A stretch of DNA of 64,000 nucleotides from Agarophyton chilense. Taxonomy: Eukaryota; Rhodophyta; Florideophyceae; Gracilariales; Gracilariaceae. Both the position numbers and the translations under genes were made by a program. Below, one piece after another: positions 35,505-46,769 of this stretch. The notes beneath the pieces are model-generated. The model did not search any database. It saw only the letters and a program-made list of their open reading frames with translations, and was not told the origin of the DNA. The first letter of the stretch is position 1, and the number at the start of each line of letters is the position of its first letter. Location: positions 186,001-250,000 of the forward strand of contig JARGXX010000022.1 of assembly GCA_030374765.1 (NCBI GenBank), read 5' to 3'.

Positions 35505-35763
35505 TTCATTTCGTTACATCGCCTCCAGTACCAAGGATATGTATAACTGGATATGTAAAAATAACGGGCACCATTTACTTTCTCATGTCTTTGACTGAGA
35601 CGAAGACGTCATCAGAGACTTAACCTTTGGCAGCAAGGACGGAAATATATACAGAGACTTCAAAGTCTGAAGCCTCGCCACTCAGAATGTAGCTCATCGC
35701 ATCGGTGGCCTCGGTAGATGTGAGATTTTGCAGCGAAACAAGCTTCTCCAGGTACGGTTTCAT
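35505..35763 (-). pseudogene. trpD: trpD (anthranilate phosphoribosyltransferase) 5' fragment
   Basis: From ATG at 35763 the minus strand encodes MKPYLEKLVSLQNLTSTEAT and DAMSYILSGEASDFEV, then VLAAKG. This is the N-terminal helical domain of TrpD, which transfers phosphoribosyl to anthranilate in tryptophan synthesis. In the same frame, after TAA codons, come VKDMRK, MVPV and LGTGGDV, the last matching the PRPP-binding GTGGDG motif. A TGA follows four codons later and the rest of the ~340-residue enzyme is missing. The frame upstream of 35763 is open to 35970 and could be a leader. Family match is by motif; the three stops mark it as a relic. Confidence 0.6.
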
Positions 35764-36725
35764 GGAACATCCCACTGTTTGGCGAAATATACAGTACGCT
35801 CTTCTGGATTGAACCAATGCATTTTGTTCATATCGCTTTTTGAGCAGTAATGGAGAGCTTACGAATAAGGGAGTACGATGCTTTTGAATGGGGCTCATCT
35901 TGCTCATCTTGGCCTCGCCACAAGCAATCAACTCAGAAGGTAAGCACTTGGGTTTAATTGATCTCTTCAAAACACCTGGCTAGATCCTGAACGACAAAAA
36001 TCACTGATCTGAGTGATTCCCAAACAATACTTTCGGCACACAGCACTGGTTATCGAAGCAAAAAAATTGGGTGTTGAGCGACGTGTGAAGTTATCGCAGT
36101 GGAGCATGCAGATAGCTGCGAGAGAGCTCTAGAGAAGCTGTCTGTTGTTTAGTTCCAATAACCTACCGTGCAGAGGATTGCAATCGAATCAGAAACAGAA
36201 TCTCCGGTCACCCGAATTTCAGGTTTTCCCATGGCTTTGAACAAAGCAGACTGTGTGCATTGATTTATCGCAGACTGTGAAAGAGCACTTATCTACCGCG
36301 ATCTGAATTTCGCTCAGATTTGTGATCACAGCTCTCTATCTCATCAGATCGCTGTCTGTTGATTAAATGGACCGATAATAGACTCGAATTCCCTCTAAAA
36401 CAGTTGCTGGGCAATAAATAAGGCAAAATACTATTCGCTGCATGTTGGCAGATACGCAAACTACACCGACCGAGGTTCGACGCATTTCTGTTTAACCACA
36501 TAGATCGCGGAGAATAACTTGCCTTCTGAGGTGGTGTTCTATTGACAGCAAAGTCACAACGTGACCTGTTCTGCCTGTATGCTCCATTAACAATTTCTTT
36601 GGGTGCTTTAGCAGCTTTGAAAATAACATTCACGGATAATTGTTATTGACGTGTGCATTTATTGCTCTATTCGTAGGACAGAGAACCTTACAGGGGAGAA
36701 CCCTAATCAAGATTCACCGACGATT
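35764..36725. other. No recognisable gene
   Basis: This stretch holds the possible trpD leader (to 35970) and a motif-free minus-strand frame at 36289-36633. Nothing else supported. Confidence 0.35.
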
Positions 36726-37392
36726 GTAGTATTTTACTATGTCGGGGAATCCGATGGGATGATTTTTCGCGAAGTCGTGGTTGGAACTCATAAGTGAATG
36801 ATGTCATCAAACTTGTGATATGAAACGGCACACTGCGTAGGATGCCAGGAGGCAGGGTACATTGTTGGAATACGTGGTATCACCAGTGGAGTGGCTTGCA
36901 ACGGCGCATGTAGTGGCGATCCACGTGGCTGGTTTTACTACCCTTGTTAGCTAGACGTCCATCAGGGACCATACCCATACAGTGGTCTGGCTAAGTGGCT
37001 GACCACTGGGTATTACTTATATATTTATTTAGGCACTCACCCTGGCACACAGTATATAGTGTACCAGAGGTGAGCGCCGACTCCAAGTGAAGGAGACAAC
37101 ATGGGCATCATGACTATTCTGTTCCTCGCTTAGGATTCCTTAACCGGAGATCCGGACGAGCTATAATAGATAGTCAGCCCCCAACCACTTCACGAGCCGT
37201 CTCGTACGTACGTCCCATCAACGTTTTACAGTTGCACTGTTCACCCTCGCTGGCGACTAGTGGCATTACACCCCACTTCCAGCTCGCTGGTGTTGTAGCT
37301 CTACCACCCCTTTTCCTTCGCTGCAAGCGACCCATCGGCAGTCCGAACGCTGTCGCAGGTGTCTGCTCTCTCCGTTAGAGCGGATACTACAA
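36726..37392 (+). repeat. Left terminal inverted repeat of the Mutator-like element
   Basis: Begins GTAGTATTTTACTATGTCGG and ends GCGGATACTACAA. Aligns end to end, with scattered mismatches, to the reverse complement of 42475-43141. Confidence 0.85.
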
Positions 37393-37457
37393 CGATCACC
37401 GTTTTCAATCATATCAAAGGCCATCTTCTGCGCTTCTTTGATTCCTTTTCTGGCCAA

Positions 37458-39769
37458 TTATAATTGAGACTCATCAGCGGAACCTTGTGATGATTTCAGC
37501 CCGTCTCCGTTTTCGTCCATCTCCGCGCGTTGTTTCTCCTTGTTGCTAATTTTGCTCTTCTTTGCATTTAATCTTTCGGTAAAGCCTTTTTCTCTTTTGG
37601 TGATCTTCACTCTGGACGGATTCGGAGGCAGTAGAGTTAGTGTGGTGTTAATAGTTCTTTTATCCGTTTTGTGAAATCTCTCGTTATTCTTATCTCTAGT
37701 GCCGACAACTGTTGGAAAGTCATCAAGCATTTGTTTGGTCACCATAATTCCTTTACTTAGTCTTCTTTTCGCTTCTTTGAGCAGTTCGCCAAACTCTTCC
37801 ACAGCGACAGGTCCCATCCCTTCTACAAGCCGATGTACTTGATTAAACAGAGAATTGTTATCAGACCATTTCACATGCTTTCTCACTTCTTGCTCTGTAG
37901 ATTTATGGAGAAATACATCAACGCCTATGTCTGTATAAAGTTAATTACTGGTAAACGATTCCATTTTCTTTTGCAACGAATACATATCAATAAGACCGCA
38001 CATGTTCCTTATATTGCAGGCGTCATTAAAAGAATAGAACTCACGGTTGGACCTCTAATGTGAGTCGAAGAACGATTCGATTTCAATATGTTCGTCCAAG
38101 ACCTCTTTCAATCTAAGCTCAGTGAGGATGTAGTCATTATATGAAAACGCACAATTCACCATATGCCGACAGGGAAATCCGAGTGATTCCATGTTCTTAA
38201 AATCGCATCATACGAATAAATTTTTTCTCCACCATCTTCGCTCTCCGCCTCCTGACGTTCAAATAGAACTCGTAATGGTTCAGTTGAAGGGATAAGTGTA
38301 TTTGAATTAGAAGTGTTATGCTTTCGGATGAAAGAAAAGCTTAAAGTTAGCTCAAAACACGCAACGACGCCGTTTCTATTTTCTTCTTGCAAAAGCAGCT
38401 CAGATCAGTGCACGTTTTACATGTTTGTGACAAATGCACGGCGAACAGAAAAGTTCCTCGATGGTTCTATACTTATTTCTATAAACTTTTTCAGTGAATA
38501 GCTGGTGTATTCTGCAATAAGTTCATCGAGTATCTCGGGGGGGACAGGCAACATACAATTCCGTATAGCACGATATCTAGAACGGAGAGGAGACATGGAG
38601 CGTATGCGTTATTCTTTGCGCTCCTCAGCACTTCTGTGAGTCAACACATGCAGTTGTATTGGAATGTTCGAGAAAGGGACTCTCTTAGATAGCACATAGG
38701 CGCGATATCCAGAATTGGAAGCTTCGGTATATCCGGTTCCTTGGTAGAGGTATCGCCTTGGAACTGCGATGATTCGAAAATATTCAATAACCAATTGTGG
38801 TCTGTGTACATAAGTATAAGTAAACCACATAGGCAATTTATTTGTGAAGGGCTTCAATTACATTTCCTGGAAGTCATGGCGCCGTTGTATGAAAATGGCC
38901 AGTGACTTGGACCTACGAAGATTGAAGAGATCTCTGGACATGTCCTCACACCGACTACTTCGTCCGATTCGGGCACACCATGTAATAAAAATCTTGATTT
39001 GGTCTTGATTCACATGTCAATCATCAATAACAATAAACGACTTCTGAAATACTTTCTCTGTAGCTGCTATGCAAGCTGCATTTTGGTCCATTGTAATAAT
39101 GGCCAGTGATATCGGAATCATGGACTTAAACTGCGTTAGGACATCTACGAAGTCAGATTCCGCTTCACTATTGATAAACCCCATAAAGAAAGTAAGGACG
39201 AATCCGTCATTTGAACTTCCATTAATTGCTATAAGCGGAAATCCATAGCGATTTGCTACTGCCTTACAATCAATAGAAACACCGGAGACAATTCTGAACG
39301 ATTTGTAGTCGTTAATTCACTTATCCAAAGCCCAGAATGCCGATACCATTCGTCCTTCACCATCGTGAGTAATGTAGTATCTATTTTCGACATTTTCCTC
39401 ATGTAACATGACCAACTCCTTGAACAGCTTCGTACATTCAAGGACTTTTGGGTTACCTATTCCGCGTCCATACCCCAACATCTTTCGGACAGATGTTGGG
39501 TTTATGACAATTTCATATCAATCTTGCAAATACTTTACGGTATGTGGGAGAGAAAAATGTAGCTTACGTGTTATGTGCAAGGCTTCCCTACGACTTTTCG
39601 AAGGCAAATGGCGAGTTCCGTCCTTGGTTGTCGAAGGTGGGTGATTGTATCTCGCGTCTTGGAAGTCTTCGACATATGTCTTTCCCTCGCCCTCCTTCTC
39701 GGGAGTTAGTGTTTTGATTGACAGGAAGAAGCGACAAGCCTTCCTTTCTTCTTTCATTTTACATTTCAA
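37458..39769 (-). pseudogene. MULE-type transposase (FAR1-like DBD, MULE, SWIM)
   Basis: Reading on the minus strand, 39769-39518 gives a zinc-binding-like start (RKACRFFLSIKTLT...YNHPPSTTKD). The catalytic region follows: FKELVMLHEENVENRYYITH, IDCKAVANRYGFPLIAINGS, the second Asp in LAIITMDQNAACIAATEKVF, then a block with HVNQD. A SWIM zinc finger appears as CDFKNMESLGFPCRHM (around 38165-38200). The C-terminal ORF at 37458-37886 is basic and Lys rich. TGA codons interrupt the frame at 39317-39319 and 39017-39019, with a TAG-type stop and frame changes further on. The enzyme is therefore inactive as written, though its architecture is complete. Confidence 0.7.
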
Positions 39770-40663
39770 TATACTTTTATCAGAACCCTTTTATCTTCAG
39801 CCATCCCAATGCTTCTTTCGAGGTCTTTGAGTCCAAGAAAGATGGACGTTCTACACTTCAGGCTGTACCCCATGGTCTCCACAATAAACCTGACTTCCCT
39901 TATCACTTCCTCGCCAGGAGAGTCAATCGGTGAGCTTCCAAAGTACGATATGACCGTTGCTTTAAAGAAATTATCAACTTCACCTTTGTCTGGTTGTATA
40001 TGTCTCTCATCACTTTGTGTTCCACGCAAAACTTTTTCCTTGACCTCGCTACCTGTACCAGAACCATTCTTATACTCCAAATCTGTCAGAAGTTGGATGA
40101 GTTCGACTGGTAGTTGTTCTTGGTTTTCAAGAAACCAAAACTTCTCGATCTGTTTGTCATCTGTTCCGTAGATAGCATCATCTCCTTCGCACTTTCCGTT
40201 GGTTTCCTTATCAGATAGAGCGCAATTTAAAGTTCGGATCTCAAAATAGTTGAACTGCAGATCGGGTTTTAAACCAGTGTCCATGGCAGACATATTTCCA
40301 CCAGCCGATGATTCCACAAATATAGAACAATCACTCGAGGCGGTTGGTACGTCGGTGACGTCTTTTCCTAACACCGTCTGACGTCACCGACGTGCTCCCG
40401 TGAACTCGACCGTGAACCAGCGATACCCGAAGTAGGCTGCACGGCATTTGTTTGTCCAAAGTAGAATATCTTTCCCACAAAGTTGGGACTACTGGGATTG
40501 TACTATCAATCAGCGCAAAAGCTGGCTTCTTCGGCGCCACTACATTGTCCGGAAATAAAGTAGAATTGCTGCAACGAGAAACATGAGGGGAAACTTTTCG
40601 GTAGAACACCTGGAAACGTGGGTCTCTGAGACAAGAGGCCTTTTCGAAGCTGTAGAACGCCAT
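39766..40663 (-). CDS. Unassigned MULE ORFs between the zinc protein and the transposase
   Basis: Two overlapping frames, 40331-40663 and 39766-40374, have no recognised domain. The second is acidic (ELIQLLTDLEYKNGSG; FVESSAGGNMSAMDT) and may be the N-terminal part of the transposase, separated from it by an intron or frameshift near 39770. Confidence 0.3.
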
Positions 40664-40673
40664 TTGAATTGCG

Positions 40674-41558
40674 TTATAGTTTTGTAGACTCGTCTTCTTG
40701 AAGAAAGCATTTGCTATAGAGTAAGTTCCAGAACTCTTCTGGCTTTAAACGATCTGCTTTCTTCAATTCCGGTAATCTTTTCTTAATGGAGACTTTCAGA
40801 GATTCACAACGGTTTCGCAACTCTGCCTCACTGAAACTGACTCTTTCATGTGAATGAGTGCAGTTGAATGACACTGTCCAGTTCGATTTGAGATCATTTG
40901 ATTTCATCATCAGGTTAAAAGGACAAGAGTTCGCGTACTTACTGTGTCGCAAACACCGTAGACGGGAATTGATGAGACGCCAAGAACCCTTCTTAGGGAA
41001 CTGGACGTATCGAAAGTACTGAATTGTACACATGAATCCCTCGTAGCGTGCGATTGAATGCATGAACCAAAGAAAATTAGAATCATCTCCACACAAACGC
41101 TTTCCATAAGAGCTGGAAATGTCTTTTAGAATCGCGATAGAATTCGGTTTAACCAGGCCGTTCTTCTCTTTTCCGATACTTTGTGCCACCATTTCTTCAT
41201 TGTTACCAACAGCGGCTTCTATCAGATCATCGAGAATCCATAAAGCAGCCAGATTGCTATCAAATAATTTCATTCTTCGTTTCGATGCGCGGGAATGGCA
41301 AAAAAAACTCTTAGTGTTTAGTTGACCTTTCTTTTCCAGAGTCGTGATAGGTTCCTGCTTCTTTGTTGAGCTGCGGGAACGGCAAAAATAATCCTTAGTA
41401 TTTAGATGAGACGCTTTCTTCTCCAAATTCGATACCGATGCCTGATTCTTTGCAGAAGTTGAAATGGTCCCGATAGCGCCAACTTCTTCGCCCATGAAAG
41501 ATGTATCGGTAGGCCTGGCATTTTCCAAGAGGTTGGAAATTTGCCTGCGGTTCGCCAT
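40674..41558 (-). CDS. Zinc-binding MULE accessory protein (294 aa)
   Basis: From ATG at 41558 the frame is intact to 40674; it is also open upstream and continuous, except for one TGA, with the protease frame. It carries an internal duplication (NLEKKASHLNTKDYFCRSRS and LEKKGQLNTKSFFCHSRA). Near the C-terminus lies a Cys/His pattern, RCLRHSKYANSCPF...NWTVSFNCTHSHE, like FAR1/FLYWCH/GCM-type DNA-binding fingers. It probably binds DNA, perhaps the element's TIRs; that role is inferred from position and motif only. Confidence 0.5.
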   Translation of the reverse strand: MANRRQISNLLENARPTDTSFMGEEVGAIGTISTSAKNQASVSNLEKKASHLNTKDYFCRSRSSTKKQEPITTLEKKGQLNTKSFFCHSRASKRRMKLFDSNLAALWILDDLIEAAVGNNEEMVAQSIGKEKNGLVKPNSIAILKDISSSYGKRLCGDDSNFLWFMHSIARYEGFMCTIQYFRYVQFPKKGSWRLINSRLRCLRHSKYANSCPFNLMMKSNDLKSNWTVSFNCTHSHERVSFSEAELRNRCESLKVSIKKRLPELKKADRLKPEEFWNLLYSKCFLQEDESTKL

Positions 41559-41744
41559 GCTGAAGTCGCTTCTCTTCAAGAATGTATGCATATTCTTGAG
41601 TTGACTATTTGCGTCAGAGAGATCTTGAAAATAATCTTGACGAAAGCTCAACCAACATTTACACACTATAGCCTCACTGACTTTTTCAGCCTTCAAGAAA
41701 AAGAATGCCAGTATAGTCTGCAAGATGCGACTTCTTATCGCCAC

Positions 41745-42416
41745 TCATCTGTACGATTCCGAGAGTTCAGCATTCATGCCAGACTTCCTTAGCTTCTTCG
41801 GCGCAAACCCCGTATCTTCCGCTAGTTCCGTCGCCGCTGCTATAACGAAACAACCACAACTATACCCATCCGACTGTTTTTTGTAGTTGAGGACATCCAA
41901 CATATAGTTGTTTCTTGATACAGTAGCCTTAGCTTCGCAATGGAGAATACTACAGTCGAATGCTTTCTTGAAGAACCTCAGAACTTGATCAGGAAATTTC
42001 CTTCCACAGCTGTCTCCAAAGTAAACTGTAGGCTTCTCTTTCAAACCTGATTCCGATGAAATAGAGCGTTTTCCGATCAAGAATGCCCAATGAACTCCAC
42101 TCAAGTAAATTGGGACGAAGACAGTGTATATTCTTCTTGAACCTCCAGTCGCATTCATCATAAATGCTTGTTTCATATTCAATAAAAACGATTCTACCTG
42201 CAATGGTTCTTTCATTTCCCGATTTCCGTAAGAAGCCAGAGAGACCCCTGTACCACAGGTGCAGTAACACACACTCGGAAGTGGTCTCATGTCCATATGA
42301 GCTGCGGTTATGAGATCCGAACAACCGTAAACTCCCGGCTTCAAGCTGTGAACAAACGATACGGGATTGATCTCACGCTCTTCAGCTTCTATAATATCGT
42401 TTATGTGCTGGGGCAC
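41745..42416 (-). CDS. C48 (Ulp1/SENP-like) cysteine protease carried by the MULE
   Basis: A 223-residue intact frame contains the Ulp1-type catalytic set: His109-Trp110 in SGVHWAFLIG, Asp135 in VYFGDSCG, Gln181 in KKQSDGY and Cys187 in SCGCFVIAAATELAE. Ulp1/SENP enzymes cleave SUMO or related ubiquitin-like tags. Plant Mutator-like elements sometimes carry such domains, with unknown role. The annotated start is a GTG; the frame is open further upstream into the right TIR (YKGLEQFGKQNLRDNKNRF), so the real N-terminus, or a splice junction, lies upstream. Nothing in the visible domain is broken, unlike the transposase. Confidence 0.75.
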   Translation of the reverse strand: MPQHINDIIEAEEREINPVSFVHSLKPGVYGCSDLITAAHMDMRPLPSVCYCTCGTGVSLASYGNREMKEPLQVESFLLNMKQAFMMNATGGSRRIYTVFVPIYLSGVHWAFLIGKRSISSESGLKEKPTVYFGDSCGRKFPDQVLRFFKKAFDCSILHCEAKATVSRNNYMLDVLNYKKQSDGYSCGCFVIAAATELAEDTGFAPKKLRKSGMNAELSESYR

Positions 42417-42474
42417 TACAGCAAACCGATTTTTGTTATCTCTGAGGTTCTGTTTTCCAAATTGCTCTAGCCCT

Positions 42475-43141
42475 TTGTAGTATCCGCTCTATCGGAGAGA
42501 GCAGACACCTGCGACAGCGTTCGGGCTGCCGATGGGTCGCTTGCAGCTAAGGGAAAGGGGTGGTAGAGCTACAACACCAGCGAGCTGGAAGTGGGGTGTA
42601 AGGCCACTATTCTCCAGCGGGGGTGAACAGTGCAACTGTAAAACGTTGATGGAATGTAGGTACGAGACGGCTCGTGAAGTGGTTGGGGGCTGACTATCCA
42701 TTATAGCTCGTCCGGATCTCCAGTTAAGTAATCCTAAGCGAGGAACAGAATAGTCATGATGCCCATGTTGTCTCCTTTACTTGGAGTCGGCGCTCACCTC
42801 TGGTACACTATATACTGTGTGCCAGGGTGAGTGCCCAAATAATACGTAAATAATACCCAGTGGTCAGCCACTTAGACAAACCACTGTATGGGTACGGTCC
42901 CTAATGGACTTACATCTACAAAGGGTAGTAAAACCAGCCACTTGGATCGCCACTACATGCGCCGTTGCAAGCCACTCCACTCGTGATACGACGTGTTCCA
43001 ACATTGTACCCTGCCTTCTGGCATCCTACGCGGTGTGCCGTTTCATATCACAATGCTGATGATATCACTCACTTATGGGTTCCAACCGCGACTTCACGAA
43101 AAACCAACCCATCGGATTCCCCGACATAGTAGAATACTACA
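42475..43141 (-). repeat. Right terminal inverted repeat of the Mutator-like element
   Basis: Inverted partner of 36726-37392. It ends in the complement of GTAGTATTCTACTATGTCGG at 43140. It probably contains the promoter for the protease ORF that starts just inside. Confidence 0.85.
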
Positions 43142-43579
43142 CCCTTCGTTAAGTCTCTGTATATATTAGAAATTTTCACGTTAGGATCGGCTTAAAGCAA
43201 TTGTTCACATGTAAAAAGGTTTGATTCTGTAGTAAACAAGAAAAGAAATCGTTTTTGGTAGCATTTGAGTTTCTGAAAATGAATGAAATAGAATTGAAAG
43301 AACAACTTACGGTTTACTGCATTCATTTCTAGTCTAAAACAGTAGTATTTGAAGAGTAAAGAATGATTAAAACACTAATACTGGTGTTAAAGTGAAGGGA
43401 GAACGGGCGACGAAAGAACGTTCTGGCAACCGGATGGATACGGCGGGAGACCGCGCGAAAGAAGAACGCTTTGTCTATAGAACATCAACGATGGATATGG
43501 TACTTGCGACGGGAGAACGCTCTGGCGACCGGATATCAATGATGGTCACGCTCTGACGAAGTCCGATGGTCACGCTTTG

Positions 43580-43850
43580 AAAACAATTGACCTTGACGAT
43601 AATTACTGACAAAGGGAGGCCTTGGACTGGAATCATTGGGCAGAGGAGCAACGATGTTTGAGCCTGCATTTTTTATTGGTCGAAGTTTTAGAATACTATG
43701 TACCCATTGGCAGAAGGAAGTTTGGCCTCCTGGTGGAATGGTGGTGGGGATAAATGTCTGAGCCTGTACCTCTGGCTGGTCACTTTTGCGACGCCGGCGA
43801 CTTCGTGTCGATTCGGCACTTGCCGTGTATGTCAGTGCAAGCGACGCACA
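43580..43850 (-). repeat. Dispersed ~260-bp repeat, copy 2
   Basis: Inverted copy of 34850-35110, 440 bp outside the right end of the Mutator-like element. It keeps the same open frame on the minus strand as copy 1 on the plus strand. Confidence 0.65.
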
Positions 43851-46335
43851 TCTGCCCTACAGTTGCACTCAACTAATATAGTAATTAAGCTGTTATTTGG
43901 ACGTAACGCTGTAGAAAGAAAATATATTTAGAACCACAAATTCAGCACGCAACGCAAATGCATTTTGCCACGATTTTAGGCGCGCAGTTAAAGACAGGCT
44001 GCGTGCAGAACCATAAGCCGCATTAATTTTCCCACTGGCCTGTCTCCGAATTTCCTATATAACCCCGCCTTGGCTACAGCAGCTCTGATAAACTCTGGTC
44101 GAGTAAGATCTATTAAAGCAGCCTAATTCTCAACCCATTCTTTTGCAACCAAAACATCATTCAAAACAGTCTCTGCTCATTTTTTCGTTAACTTTTCGCC
44201 TCTTCCCTAATATATACTTAACAGTTTTTTCTGTTCTTTGTTTTTTAACTGTGACAATCCTTTCTATAATTTAATCACTCTCGTCGGACTGTTAAGTATT
44301 TTCTTTCAATAACCAAACAGGTTCATACGCCACAGGTCACACATTTTACTTTCATCAGGAATTCGTTCAAAAGTAAGTGACTGTTACTGCTCTTTTAATA
44401 TTGTGTGCAAGTATTGAATTATGTCAGTATTTCATATAGTAGCATCATCTACGATATGGTTGAGAAAGAATTCCAACTACAAAAGGATCCTGTTTAGAAT
44501 TGGAAGCTGCCTGCGCCACCAACGAAAGACCGTCCCACACTGATTTTAACCTCCTCCGGAACTCTTTGGCAATCCCTGCGCCCAGCAAATTCTTCGCGTC
44601 GTTTCTCAATTTTAGAAAAGTCGCTGCGGTCTTCTATCTTGTTTGATTTTTTATAGAACTCTGCATTGAACGGAATCATCGTGCGAAGCCAGCGCTAATG
44701 ATAGATGTACCAAGGTGGTCATAAGCGTCAAAACGCGTTACGATGTGTTTATTACAAAAACACTGACTTTTTGTGGCGTGTATTCCATATCAAGATTTCA
44801 AAGGTTCACGATCTCCGAATTCCTCATAAAGTCATCTTTATCGAACCGGTGTCAAAATAAAAAAACAGTACCATTTTTCTAGAACAGTTGCGATGTATAA
44901 ATCCAGTCTTTACATCGTGTTAAAGGTCTTCAAACATTTCATTTTCTTAAATCACACCTTCTTACCAGTGTCTTTGCCTGCCACACATATATTGATCACC
45001 TTCTCATTCGCATCCTCATTCATACTTCTTCTATTGTCGACTTCCTTTGACTTCTTTTCGTTGCTCCATTCTGGGCTGATATTCTTGACAACGTATGTCC
45101 TAATTTTGTCTCTTTGGGTCGCAACAACCTACGCTACATCCTGTTCCTACTTATACGAATATGACTTGTACAGTATGCCAAAAAACCGCGAAAAAGATAT
45201 GTAGTTTTCTGCGAGTAGCCGTTTCCAAGCCTCGCTCGCTTTGAAGCAAGGAGTACCTACAGTACCAGATATACGTACGAAAAACCCCCTTTTTCAGTCA
45301 TATAGAGGTGGTGCACCATGCAAATTCTATGAACCCGAGCCACACTGTTCTGTTCGTTTATTCCTATAAACAAGCTAGTTTTCGGGAGAAAGTGCTAGTT
45401 TATTAGGTAGTTACTTGAAATCGGCTTACACCAATGAATAACAAAATAGTTTCCTCGTTCTGTTTAGCGCGAAAGGATCCGATCAAAGAAACGTACACAT
45501 TGCTTTGATTTAATGTTTTACTGGTACTGAACAACAAGGCCAGGAATAATTCTCTGCCTGTGCTTTGGAACTACTGCTTCTTGACATGCCCTGCACTCGC
45601 CCGGGCTAGGCTAGAAAAAGCTACCAGCTGAACACTCCCGCAGCGCTGCATGCTGATCCCGGTAAAGAAGAGCCTGCGCTGGATGAAGGCAGATAGCCGC
45701 ATTATGATCTCTGGTAGCAGCATGCAATGACTTAGCAGTCTGAGATGATGACGCCAGCATTTTGCTCGAGCTTCCTTTTCATACAGGAAGGGATGGCGTG
45801 CGCAAACAATGAAGCCCCCACGCGTGAGCCGGGCAGCAATTCATCGTTGTCGCCGAACACGGCTGACACCGTAGGGTGCTGAGCTAAACGCAACTGAGCG
45901 GAATTGGTAAAGAAAGGCACGGCACTGAGTTTAGATCTGATAACGGCACAGAAATTTGGGGTCGACGGGGAGGGGATTCAGCTACCGACTTTTGTCCTTT
46001 TTGTTTCGCTACTATTATTTTTTTGTTTCTAGATATCCCATCTGATGTAAGGCGGCTCTTTCCAAGTCTACGATTCGTCACCGTAATTTCTTTACCTACA
46101 TTTAATTCCTTTACGAAAAGAGAAGAGTTCTAAGATGACTAAAACCCGGTGAAAGGCTCGTCAAGCAGCTGGAGCTAGTATAGTGAGACAGACAATCGTC
46201 GAAACTGTAAAAGCACCAAGATTTAGTGGGGCAACTACCGCTGATTTCGTTTTTTCAAGCAAGCACTCGATCTTTACGAAAGGAGAATCGCCGAGAAGAA
46301 TTTGGATACAAATATCCAAGATACGTTTAAGAGGG
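43851..46335. other. No recognisable gene
   Basis: AT-rich DNA with short frames only. A hydrophobic frame at 44893-45204 looks like chance pyrimidine-rich sequence. Confidence 0.4.
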
Positions 46336-46765
46336 GTAGAATGGAAAGTTAAACGTTGAAGTGGAAGGTCGCCAGCTCTGGCTAGAATTTACTTGGAGGT
46401 TGTCGGTTTTCGACCTATATCCTACTAAAATCTGGCAACGGTCTAACCTCCAGCTCACGTAAACCCGAAACTATAAAGCGGGGACATTCAAAACTACCTT
46501 GCATATTCAAACATTACAATAAACCCTAATCTAAATTCACGTCAACATACTACAACAAGCTACAACAGTACACAGTAGACCATTACACTGAAGTGTGCAC
46601 GCATTCACTATATGTACACCATAAGATCTGAACAGCACGGACACTTGCACAGTAGTACCACTAATGCATATGGACACGTGTATACTGCATATTCCCCCAC
46701 TCCCTTTTCACCAATTACTGTGACACCACTAACCACTCATCTGAAATCCAACCCCCCTCTCTGTC
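46336..46765 (-). repeat. Diverged LTR of the copia C superfamily
   Basis: The plus strand shares CGCCAGCTCTGGC, TTACTTGGAGG, a TATATCCTACT site and a CTATAAAGCGGGGACA block with the family C LTRs further right, at lower identity. It follows a purine tract (GACAGAGAGGGGGG on the minus strand) and the end of a copia pol, so it is that element's 3' LTR. Limits are approximate. Confidence 0.5.
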
Positions 46766-46769
46766 CCTC

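Larger units (their letters stand above)
36726..43141 (-). mobile_element. Mutator-like element with long TIRs and an Ulp1-type protease
   Basis: A 6.4-kb unit is bounded by inverted repeats of about 667 bp (36726-37392 and 42475-43141). On the minus strand it encodes, in order, a C48 cysteine protease, a small zinc-binding protein and a MULE transposase with SWIM finger. Long TIRs plus this transposase type define Mutator-like elements. Ulp1-carrying MULEs are known from plants. The flanks (left CACCGACGAT, right CCCTTCGTTA) show no clear target duplication, so it is old or the ends have drifted. Confidence 0.8.

Noticed and set aside
35600-35630. GTTAAGT after the trpD segment as a splice donor
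   Set aside because: TrpD homology (VKDMRK, MVPV, LGTGGDV) continues in the same frame right through the stop, so no intron is needed.
36172-36250. Possible exon ending CT|GTAGGT with an acceptor-like TTTCACAG upstream
   Set aside because: The ~26-residue translation matches no family and has no partner exons.
37458-39769. TGA read as Trp (alternative code) in the MULE transposase
   Set aside because: The PutA-like and Josephin genes use TGG for Trp with no internal TGA, and other elements carry TAA and TAG stops too. Mutation is the simpler reading.
43390-43570. Degenerate GAACG(C/T)TCTGGC-type repeats
   Set aside because: Units are irregular in length and spacing, so neither a tandem array nor a CRISPR is supported.
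44893-45204. Hydrophobic 103-codon ORF that could be a membrane protein
   Set aside because: Composition follows a T/C-rich tract; no homology, no neighbours and no good start context.
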